17,390 nt of DNA, from NCBI GenBank assembly GCA_019454865.1, contig JACFNJ010000010.1:6548-23937 (forward strand), given 5' to 3'. Both the position numbers and the translations under genes were made by a program. Shown piece after piece: positions 7,464-13,816 of this stretch. Under the pieces are notes generated by a model. It saw only the letters and a list, made by a program, of their open reading frames with translations. It ran no database searches and had not been told where the DNA came from. Each line of letters opens with the position of its first letter. Position 1 is the stretch's first letter. The DNA is from Bacteroidia bacterium. Lineage in GTDB: Bacteria > Bacteroidota > Bacteroidia > UKL13-3.

Positions 7464-7868
7464 ATGTTAAAAGATATTGTATTGCCCAAAAATGTGGATG
7501 CAGGAGTAGCAATTGTAAAAGAATTAAATACCGAATTAGATATTGAGTGGTATGTGTATGTAGTAAATTATACTGAATTTAAAATTACAAATGTGTTTGT
7601 TACCTGCAAAGGATATGGAGTAATAAATGGAGAGGAGAAACACACAACCGTTATGCGGTATTTTTTGGATGATATTGAAGCTCAAACTGCAATTAAAGTA
7701 GAACCAATCCATCCGGATTTATTTGCATTAAATAACGAATACTTTCTTACCTTTTTCTTGGATGGTGAAATACACGATAAAAAGATTGTATTTGCTGCTG
7801 AAAGTATTGATGATAGTAAACTTGAAATGATACCAATAGTAGAAAGATTGGGTTTATATATACAGTAA
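7464..7868 (+). CDS. Conserved small protein of unknown function
   Basis: 134 residues, acidic, no signal peptide, no membrane helix and no nucleotide-binding or metal motif. The predicted structure is mostly beta strands: IEWYVYVVNYTEFKITNVFV early (26-45), then YFLTFFLDGEIHDKKIVF (about 93-110). The segment VEPIHPDLFALNNEY (about 80-94) and the ending MIPIVERLGLYIQ look like a conserved short protein I remember from Bacteroidota genomes, often mislabelled there as a phenylalanyl-tRNA synthetase alpha subunit; it shares no PheS motif. That recollection is not verified here. Codon use matches its neighbours, and the frame is clean, so it is a real gene. It lies between the DUF458 gene and ffh. 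Confidence 0.75.
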   Translation: MLKDIVLPKNVDAGVAIVKELNTELDIEWYVYVVNYTEFKITNVFVTCKGYGVINGEEKHTTVMRYFLDDIEAQTAIKVEPIHPDLFALNNEYFLTFFLDGEIHDKKIVFAAESIDDSKLEMIPIVERLGLYIQ

Positions 7869-7896
7869 GCTACATTCTAATAATTCTTTTTATTCT

Positions 7897-7904
7897 TATA
7901 TTCG
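7897..7904 (+). promoter_or_regulatory. Near-match -7 box (TATATTCG) for ffh
   Basis: One mismatch from TAnnTTTG, 24 bases before the ffh ATG, with the same trailing GTGCC seen after the box at 7452-7459. No clear -33 element is visible. Confidence 0.35.
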
Positions 7905-7928
7905 TGCCCTTAAAAAAAGCGATTCATC

Positions 7929-9260
7929 ATGTTTGAAAATTTAAGTAGTAAATTAGAGAAAGCATTTAAAACACTAAAAGGGCAGGGGCGTATTACCGAA
8001 ATAAATGTTGCAGAAACCGTAAAAGAAATAAGAAAAGCGCTTATTGATGCAGATGTTAACTATAAAATAGCCAAACAATTTACTGATACCGTTAAGGAAA
8101 AAGCTTTGGGGCAAGATGTATTAACCAGTGTATCACCCGGACAATTATTAACTAAAATAGTAAATGATGAATTAGCTCTATTACTTGGAGGAAAAACCGA
8201 AGACATTAATATTATCGGTTCACCTGCAATTATATTAATGGCAGGCTTGCAAGGCTCAGGTAAAACCACCCACTCCGCAAAGTTAGCAAGCTATATCAAG
8301 AAAAAAGGCAGAACAGTAATGATGGCTGCATGTGATGTATATCGTCCGGCTGCTATTGAGCAATTAAAAGTATTGGGCGAACAAATTGGAGTGCCGGTAT
8401 ATGCAGATATTGAAAATAAAAATCCGGTGAGCATAGCTCAAAACGCTGTAAAAGCAGCTAAAGAACAAGGTGCAAGCGTGCTAATAGTGGATACAGCAGG
8501 TAGGTTAAGTATTGATGAAGAGATGATGGCTGAGATAGGCAATATAAAAGCAGCAATACAACCAAATGAAATTCTTTTTGTAGTAGATAGCATGACCGGA
8601 CAAGATGCCGTAAATACAGCAAAAGCATTTAACGATGTGTTGGATTTTACTGGTGTTATACTTACTAAATTGGATGGCGATACTCGTGGAGGTGCGGCAC
8701 TATCTATTAAATCTGTGGTAAATAAGCCTATAAAATTTGTGGGGATGGGAGAGAAGATGGAAGCCTTGGAATTGTTTCATCCGGATAGGATGGCTCAACG
8801 TATTTTAGGCATGGGCGATATTGTTAGTTTTGTAGAGCGCGCACAACAAATTTTTGATGATAAAGAAGCGGAAATACTTCATAAAAAATTACTCAAAGAC
8901 CAATTTACGTTTGAAGACTTTTACACACAAATACAGCAAATAAAAAAGATGGGTAACATCAAAGATTTAATAGGGATGATACCTGGTGTGGGGAAAGCTG
9001 TAAAAAATATTGATATAAGCGATGACTCTTTTAAAGGTATTGAGGCAATTATTAACTCGATGACTCCTGCTGAGCGCAAAACCCCCGATATTATAAATGG
9101 AAATCGCAGAAAAAGAATTGCTATGGGTAGTGGTACTGATATTCAACAAGTAAATCAGTTGTTGAAACAATTTGAAGAGATGCGTAAAATGATGAAAACA
9201 TTTAATAAAATGCCGGGAGGAATGATGCCAAAAATGCCCAAAATGCCTTTTGGTAGATAA
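7929..9260 (+). CDS. ffh: Signal recognition particle GTPase Ffh (SRP54)
   Basis: Protein component of the signal recognition particle; it binds 4.5S RNA and signal sequences and with FtsY delivers ribosomes to the membrane. 443 residues, the usual length. N-domain helices at 1-95; G domain with P-loop GLQGSGKT (106-113), DVYRPAA, DTAGR (188-192) and TKLDGDTRGG (246-255). The M domain (about 325-443) holds the RNA-binding segment RRKRIAMGSGT followed by VNQLLKQFEEMRKMM, and a methionine-rich tail with MPGGMMPKMPKMPFGR. Everything needed for function is present. It starts 60 bases after the small unknown gene; the DUF1275 gene follows after 35 bases and may be cotranscribed. Confidence 0.98.
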   Translation: MFENLSSKLEKAFKTLKGQGRITEINVAETVKEIRKALIDADVNYKIAKQFTDTVKEKALGQDVLTSVSPGQLLTKIVNDELALLLGGKTEDINIIGSPAIILMAGLQGSGKTTHSAKLASYIKKKGRTVMMAACDVYRPAAIEQLKVLGEQIGVPVYADIENKNPVSIAQNAVKAAKEQGASVLIVDTAGRLSIDEEMMAEIGNIKAAIQPNEILFVVDSMTGQDAVNTAKAFNDVLDFTGVILTKLDGDTRGGAALSIKSVVNKPIKFVGMGEKMEALELFHPDRMAQRILGMGDIVSFVERAQQIFDDKEAEILHKKLLKDQFTFEDFYTQIQQIKKMGNIKDLIGMIPGVGKAVKNIDISDDSFKGIEAIINSMTPAERKTPDIINGNRRKRIAMGSGTDIQQVNQLLKQFEEMRKMMKTFNKMPGGMMPKMPKMPFGR

Positions 9261-9295
9261 TTAATACCTTATAAGAGCTGCAATAAAAGATTAGT

Positions 9296-10012
9296 ATGTT
9301 TAGACATAAGGGTAATGCGAGAACTCTCATTCACAATCTTCAAATAGCTTCATTATTATCTTTTGTAGCAGGCATTGTAAATGTTATAGGATTTTTAGCT
9401 GTACAACGATTAACTACAAATGTTACAGGACATTTTGCATTTTTTGTTGACGAGTTTTATAAGCTGAATTTTTTTCAGGGATTTCTTTATCTACTTTATA
9501 TTCTATTTTTTTTATTTGGTTCTTTTGTATCAAATTTTTTGGTTGAATATTTACATAAACGTAAGGAAAGCTATGTATTTGCTGTTCCTGGCATATTGGA
9601 GGCATTATTACTATTAATAGCTAGTTTTTGGCAAGAAATTTTTTCATCAATTGAACCCGATTATTTAGCTTTTTTATTGTTATTTACTATGGGATTACAA
9701 AACTCATTAGTAACATCAATTTCTAATGCTACAGTACGTACAACACATCTTACTGGTTTGTTTACCGATTTAGGGATTGAACTATCTCAACTCTTTTTTT
9801 ATAAACAAATTGAAACAAAGAAGAAATTATATTCTTCAATTTTTCTTCGTTTAACAATAATTAGTTTCTTTTTTATAGGAGGAGTTATCAGTGGTATATT
9901 ATACTCACAATTTGGTTTACATGTAATGTTGCTTGCCACAGCAGTTTTACTTATAGGCATTACATTTGATTATTGGAAATTAAAGTTAATAAGGATGAAA
10001 CGTAAACATTAA
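9296..10012 (+). CDS. DUF1275 / YoaK-family membrane protein
   Basis: 238-residue integral membrane protein with about six hydrophobic helices and a basic C-terminal tail (LIRMKRKH). Family marks are the N-terminal SLLSFVAGIVNVIGFLAVQ with TTNVTGHFAFF (DUF1275 usually has AGxxDAxxFL then TGN), the central MGLQNSLVTSISNATVRTTH, and LTGLFTDLGIELSQ. The function of the family is not established; a small-molecule transport role is only a guess. The ATG at 9296 is followed by a short basic stretch (RHKGNAR) that fits an inside N-terminus. It lies 35 bases downstream of ffh with no promoter box between, and ends 15 bases from the convergent yjdM-like gene with no hairpin between them. Confidence 0.85.
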   Translation: MFRHKGNARTLIHNLQIASLLSFVAGIVNVIGFLAVQRLTTNVTGHFAFFVDEFYKLNFFQGFLYLLYILFFLFGSFVSNFLVEYLHKRKESYVFAVPGILEALLLLIASFWQEIFSSIEPDYLAFLLLFTMGLQNSLVTSISNATVRTTHLTGLFTDLGIELSQLFFYKQIETKKKLYSSIFLRLTIISFFFIGGVISGILYSQFGLHVMLLATAVLLIGITFDYWKLKLIRMKRKH

Positions 10013-10027
10013 ATCTTAATAGAATAT

Positions 10028-10360
10028 TTACGCTTTTCTTACAAATTCTGATTTTAGCGCCATAGAGCCAAAACCGTCAATTTTGCAGTCAATATTATGG
10101 TCGCTATCCGGGTTTAGACGAATATTTTTTACTTTGGTTCCTGATTTTACAGGCTTTGGTGCACCTTTTACCGGTAAATCTTTTATTACTATTACAGTAT
10201 CTCCGTTTTGCAATACATTGCCATTGCTATCTACTATTTGTTCGCCTTTTTGTATTTCGTTTGGGTCAAACTCATAAAAACATTGACTGCAAATAATTAA
10301 ATTATCTTGTGGGTAGGTAAACTCACTGCCACATTGCGTACATGGTATATTTTCACTCAT
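10028..10360 (-). CDS. yjdM: YjdM/PhnA-family zinc-ribbon protein
   Basis: 110 residues: an N-terminal zinc ribbon with two Cys-x2-Cys pairs (CTQC at 7-10, CSQC at 29-32), followed by the family's conserved C-terminal domain with DSNGNVLQNGDTVIVIKDL, a lysine- and proline-rich stretch, GTKVKNIRL and IDCKIDGFGSMALKSEFV. The family is often called PhnA or alkylphosphonate utilisation protein because of the E. coli neighbourhood, but it is distinct from phosphonoacetate hydrolase and no phosphonate genes are found here. True role unknown. It follows the sirtuin gene after 42 bases on the same strand and may have its own weak promoter (TAATCTTG, 10372-10379). Confidence 0.9.
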   Translation of the reverse strand: MSENIPCTQCGSEFTYPQDNLIICSQCFYEFDPNEIQKGEQIVDSNGNVLQNGDTVIVIKDLPVKGAPKPVKSGTKVKNIRLNPDSDHNIDCKIDGFGSMALKSEFVRKA

Positions 10361-10402
10361 AATTTTTTATGCAAGATTATTAATTTCATTCTTTATTACA
10401 AA

Positions 10403-11089
10403 CTATAATACCTTTAATTCTTCTACTATTTTCGGTATTTCTACAGTTGCATTCCCTTGTATGAACTGAACATTTGCGTTAGTAGAAAACGAATGAATTT
10501 TTTCTGTATTTACTACTATTATTTTTGTGTTTGTATCAACCTCCGTTGCTAATCCTGCAGCCGGATATACTTGCAACGATGTGCCAATTATTAAAAGTAA
10601 ATCTACATTTTTTACCAGTTCAATTGCATTATCTATCATCGGTACAGCCTCACCAAACCAAACTATGTGTGGGCGAAGCTGACTACCCAATTCACATTTA
10701 TCACCCATTTTTAGCTCCCATCCTTGTATGTCATACACCAAATTTGGGTCTAAGGTACTTCGCGATTGTGTAATTTTACCATGCAGATGTATTATGTTTT
10801 TGCTTCCGGCACGCTCATGCAGGTCATCTACATTTTGGGTAATTATTTGCACTTGGTGGTATTTCTCAAGTTCAACTAATGCAAAATGAGCTGCATTGGG
10901 TTTGGCTGCCAATACGTTTTTTCTGCGCATGTTGTAAAACTCTTGAACCAATGTAGGGTTTTTATTCCAAGCCTCCGGGGTTGCCACTTCATATATGTTG
11001 TATCCTTCCCATAATCCATTATTTCCTCTAAAGGTTTGTAATCCACTTTCGGCACTAATTCCGGCTCCTGTAAGTACTGCAATTTTCAT
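10403..11089 (-). CDS. cobB: SIR2-family NAD-dependent protein deacylase (zinc cysteines absent)
   Basis: Sirtuin of 228 residues that removes acyl groups from protein lysines using NAD. Seen: the NAD loop GAGISAESGLQTFR (8-21), TQNVDDLHERAGS (84-96) with Asn86 and Asp88, the catalytic His103 in HLHG, LRPHIVWFGEAVP (138-150), and GTSLQVYPAAG. Tyr52 and Arg55 in EFYNMRRK match the Tyr-x-x-Arg pair that, in SIRT5 and E. coli CobB, binds succinyl or malonyl groups, so desuccinylation is likely. The zinc-ribbon region (about 105-138) has only one cysteine (Cys132) instead of four. Bacteroidota sirtuins that I recall share this, so it is probably not a defect. Diverges from the secreted protein gene at 11296. 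Confidence 0.93.
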   Translation of the reverse strand: MKIAVLTGAGISAESGLQTFRGNNGLWEGYNIYEVATPEAWNKNPTLVQEFYNMRRKNVLAAKPNAAHFALVELEKYHQVQIITQNVDDLHERAGSKNIIHLHGKITQSRSTLDPNLVYDIQGWELKMGDKCELGSQLRPHIVWFGEAVPMIDNAIELVKNVDLLLIIGTSLQVYPAAGLATEVDTNTKIIVVNTEKIHSFSTNANVQFIQGNATVEIPKIVEELKVL

Positions 11090-11112
11090 TAGTTGGATAA
11101 TTCTGATTGATT

Positions 11113-11120
11113 CAAATATA
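11113..11120 (-). promoter_or_regulatory. -7 box (TATATTTG) for the sirtuin gene
   Basis: On the minus strand TATATTTG, an exact TAnnTTTG, 23 bases before the sirtuin ATG. No TTG is visible at the -33 position. It sits in the 206-base divergent gap (11090-11295). Confidence 0.5.
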
Positions 11121-11245
11121 TAGTAACGTTTATCTATTTCAGCGGTTAGTAAATATAAGCAAGTAATTGTGCCTATTTTTTTGTTTTTATTTTTTGAGAT
11201 GAAATACTAAAAAGTTATGTATTTAAAAATAGTATAATTAACCTA

Positions 11246-11277
11246 TTGAAGTTGACAATTCACATGCTGTATTATTG
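11246..11277 (+). promoter_or_regulatory. Candidate promoter (TTG, 21-base spacer, TATTATTG) for the secreted T9SS protein
   Basis: TTG at 11246-11248 and TATTATTG at 11270-11277, one mismatch from TAnnTTTG, separated by 21 bases. The box lies 18 bases before the chosen ATG (11296) and covers the alternative TTG start at 11275, supporting the ATG. Confidence 0.4.
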
Positions 11278-11295
11278 TTGAAATTATTAATACAA

Positions 11296-12954
11296 ATGAA
11301 AAAAATATTACTAAACATGGTATTGCTCGCCTCAGTAGCAACTTCACAAGCCCAAAATGTTGGGGTGTCCGGTTTTACTAAATTGGATGTAAATATATTG
11401 GCATCAACCAAACAGGGTACAGTAATTCCAACATCGGATGGAGGTTATTTCTGGTCACGTGGGCTTAAATTGTCAAAATACAATTCATCCAACACCGAAG
11501 ATTGGAGTACAACATTAACAGGAACAAGTTTCATTGGCTATTCACACCAAATTACATCAATTTGTGATGATGGACAAGGTGGTGCTATTATTACCGGTAA
11601 AGTAAATGGAACATTAAGTTTTGGTAACGATTCCATTACTCCTTTTTATACAGCATCCGGATTATATACAAGTGATGCTTTTATAGCAAGAGTAAACTCA
11701 ACCGGTAAAATATGGTGGCACCGTTTAGGTGAATACGAAGGTTCAGCACCCGGCACAGATCAGGGTATTGATGTAAAGGTAGTAGGCAATAAAGTATATT
11801 GGCTGGCACATGTAACCGGACGTAATTTTAAATTTGGTAGTACTAACTATCCGCTTAGTGACTATGGTAATAATGTTTCAATATTGGCAGAGTTTGATAT
11901 GGATGGAACAAACAACTGGGTAGTAGCAACAAAAGGCGGAGGATGTGTACCTAGTTATTTAATTGCACAAAGCAATCAGGTAGCTTTTGCTGCTTATAGC
12001 TTGGGTTCATCAACAGCAATTAACTTTGGTAATAGCAAAACTTTAAGTTACAACCAAGCTTCATTTTTTATAGTAAAGTTTAATACATCAGGTTTGGCAC
12101 AATGGGCTGTTACGTATGATGATGATAACAGTGCTGCGAATTTATACGGACTTACAGCAGATGATGATGGGGATTTTTATGCATGTGGTATGGCAAGTAA
12201 TTTTACATCAAGCTATGGTATTAAAAAAGGACAAGGGTATTTAGTGAAAATTAATGGAACTGATGGAACTGCTGCATGGACAAGGGTGTTATCTAAAGTA
12301 ACTGGTTCTGCTAATGTATTACATGGTCCGCTTTTGGGCGTACAATTTGTAAATGGTAAAGTTTATGTATGTGGTAATACCAATGGCAATTTATACTTAC
12401 AATCTTCTGCAACGGATAGTGTAGAGGTTAAGAAATCTTCTAACTTATTACCTTCTGAACAATTTGTTGCACAGTACGAAAAAACAGGCACACTAGCTTC
12501 TTTAGTTAAAGCTAATGGCGGTACTGCAGGTGGTACTATGGAGCACATGGTACAATCCAATAATAATTTAATTGGTGTAGGAGTGTTTTCAACAAACATT
12601 GAATTTGGAAGCCACACTATGCCCGCTACGGGCGCAAATGTTGGAGCATATTTTTTAGGATTTTATTCGATTAATACTGGTAGTAGTTCAACAGGATTAA
12701 TTAGTAATGTTAATCAAAATCAATCGCTATCTGTATATCCTAATCCTACTTCCAATGTAATAATTATTAACCAAATGTTTTCAAAACCTTTTGAAGCGGT
12801 TCTTTATAACATAGAAGGAAAAGTAGTTTTGAAAGAAACATTATTGCCAAATAATTTAAATCAACTGGATTTAAAAGATATAATACCGGGTGTATATTAT
12901 CTAAAAGCAAAAGATAACAATGAAGTATTTACTCAAAAAGTAATAAAACAATAA
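11296..12954 (+). CDS. Secreted repeat protein with T9SS type A sorting domain
   Basis: 552 residues from the ATG that gives a clean signal peptide (MKKILLNMVLLASVATSQAQ). An in-frame TTG at 11275 would put seven residues ahead of it and is less likely. The body holds about seven copies, 60-75 residues apart, of a motif like DAFIARVNSTGKIWW (about 55-73, 127-141, 194-210, 255-272, 313-331, 388-404, 450-462). Most are followed by a hydrophobic strand pair such as GKVYVCG. This fits a beta-propeller of SBBP or delta-60 type. Residues 478-552 (LSVYPNPTSNVIIIN to GVYYLKAKDNNEVFTQKVI) are the sorting domain that directs export by the type IX secretion system and anchoring or release at the cell surface. 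Ligand unknown; an adhesin-like or enzyme-accessory role is inference. Confidence 0.88.
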   Translation: MKKILLNMVLLASVATSQAQNVGVSGFTKLDVNILASTKQGTVIPTSDGGYFWSRGLKLSKYNSSNTEDWSTTLTGTSFIGYSHQITSICDDGQGGAIITGKVNGTLSFGNDSITPFYTASGLYTSDAFIARVNSTGKIWWHRLGEYEGSAPGTDQGIDVKVVGNKVYWLAHVTGRNFKFGSTNYPLSDYGNNVSILAEFDMDGTNNWVVATKGGGCVPSYLIAQSNQVAFAAYSLGSSTAINFGNSKTLSYNQASFFIVKFNTSGLAQWAVTYDDDNSAANLYGLTADDDGDFYACGMASNFTSSYGIKKGQGYLVKINGTDGTAAWTRVLSKVTGSANVLHGPLLGVQFVNGKVYVCGNTNGNLYLQSSATDSVEVKKSSNLLPSEQFVAQYEKTGTLASLVKANGGTAGGTMEHMVQSNNNLIGVGVFSTNIEFGSHTMPATGANVGAYFLGFYSINTGSSSTGLISNVNQNQSLSVYPNPTSNVIIINQMFSKPFEAVLYNIEGKVVLKETLLPNNLNQLDLKDIIPGVYYLKAKDNNEVFTQKVIKQ

Positions 12955-12975
12955 TTACAAGTAAATAGTTTACTC

Positions 12976-13007
12976 AAAGAGGCTGTCTTAAAAAGACAGC
13001 CTCTTTT
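12976..13007. terminator. Strong rho-independent terminator shared by convergent genes
   Basis: Perfect 14-base inverted repeat, AAAGAGGCTGTCTT against AAGACAGCCTCTTT, with a three-A loop. The T run on the right ends the plus-strand secreted protein gene; the leading A's give a T run on the minus strand for the sensor-kinase operon, 61 bases past its last stop. It has a GC-rich core in an AT-rich region. Confidence 0.92.
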
Positions 13008-13067
13008 GTAAAAAAAGGTTGTAAATTAATTTTGGTATTGATAAAATAAGATAAGGAAGGAGTGTTA

Positions 13068-13808
13068 TTATAGCCCCATTTTTCTTATCAATTCATCCGA
13101 TTTGTCTATTGAAATACCAGCGGTAAGTTCTCCCTCCATAATTAATGATCCACCGTCTGCTTTTATATATTCTCTAACGTAATTTAAATTAATTATATAC
13201 GATTTGTGACTTCTAAAAAAGTAATCATACGAACTTAAAAGGTCATCATAAAATTTAAGTGCTTTGCTGGTTGTTAATACCGTTTGGTTTTTAAGTGTAA
13301 TAAGCGTGTATGAACCTTCTGCTTTTAAAAAAATAATATCTTTAATTTCAATAAATTTTATTGAGCTCACAGTGTAAATTGCCATTTTGGGTGAAGAAAC
13401 ACCAGCTAAATTTTGTTTTAATATTTGATAACTCTCTTTGGCTTGTTTGGATGTTTTGAATCTGTCAATAGCCTGACTTAATTCTTCTACATCAATAGGT
13501 TTAAGTATATAATCAACAGCTGATAAGCGTAAGGCATGTATAGCATATTGGTTGTATGCGGTTACAAAAACTATTTTAAATTTAATTTCATCTTTCTCGA
13601 AAAAATCTAACAATTCAAGTCCGCTATGTCCGGGCATTTCAATATCTAAAAACACCAAGTCGGGATTGTTTTTTCTAATTGATTTTACACCTGTAGGAAG
13701 GTCTTTACATGAGTCAACTATTTCTATGTCGTTGTGAAACTCTTTTAATACGCTCTCTAATAAAGTTCGAGCCATTTTTTCATCGTCAATAATTAATGCT
13801 TTATACAT
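13068..13808 (-). CDS. LytTR-type response regulator
   Basis: 246 residues. The receiver domain (1-120) has the acidic pair Asp8/Asp9, phosphoacceptor Asp55 in FLDIEMPG, Thr83 in VTAYN, and Lys103 in ILKPID. After a linker, a LytTR DNA-binding domain (about 145-243) shows FIEIKDIIFLKAEGSYT and the typical FFRSHKSYIINLNYV. It is the expected partner of the upstream sensor kinase, whose stop codon lies 8 bases before this start. Such regulators bind direct repeats as dimers and activate transcription. No convincing pair of LytTR sites is seen in the nearby gaps, so its targets cannot be named. Confidence 0.95.
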   Translation of the reverse strand: MYKALIIDDEKMARTLLESVLKEFHNDIEIVDSCKDLPTGVKSIRKNNPDLVFLDIEMPGHSGLELLDFFEKDEIKFKIVFVTAYNQYAIHALRLSAVDYILKPIDVEELSQAIDRFKTSKQAKESYQILKQNLAGVSSPKMAIYTVSSIKFIEIKDIIFLKAEGSYTLITLKNQTVLTTSKALKFYDDLLSSYDYFFRSHKSYIINLNYVREYIKADGGSLIMEGELTAGISIDKSDELIRKMGL

Positions 13809-13816
13809 TTTTTTAA

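Noticed and set aside
7464..7868. Assigning the 134-residue gene as a phenylalanyl-tRNA synthetase subunit
   Set aside because: It is far too short and has none of the class II synthetase motifs; the label in databases, if I recall it correctly, is an annotation error.
10028..10360. A phosphonate degradation function for the PhnA-named protein
   Set aside because: The family name comes from genomic position in E. coli; no phosphonate genes are nearby and the protein is not phosphonoacetate hydrolase.
11275..11295. TTG at 11275 as the start of the T9SS protein
   Set aside because: It puts seven residues ahead of a textbook signal peptide start (MKK), and it overlaps the candidate -7 box.
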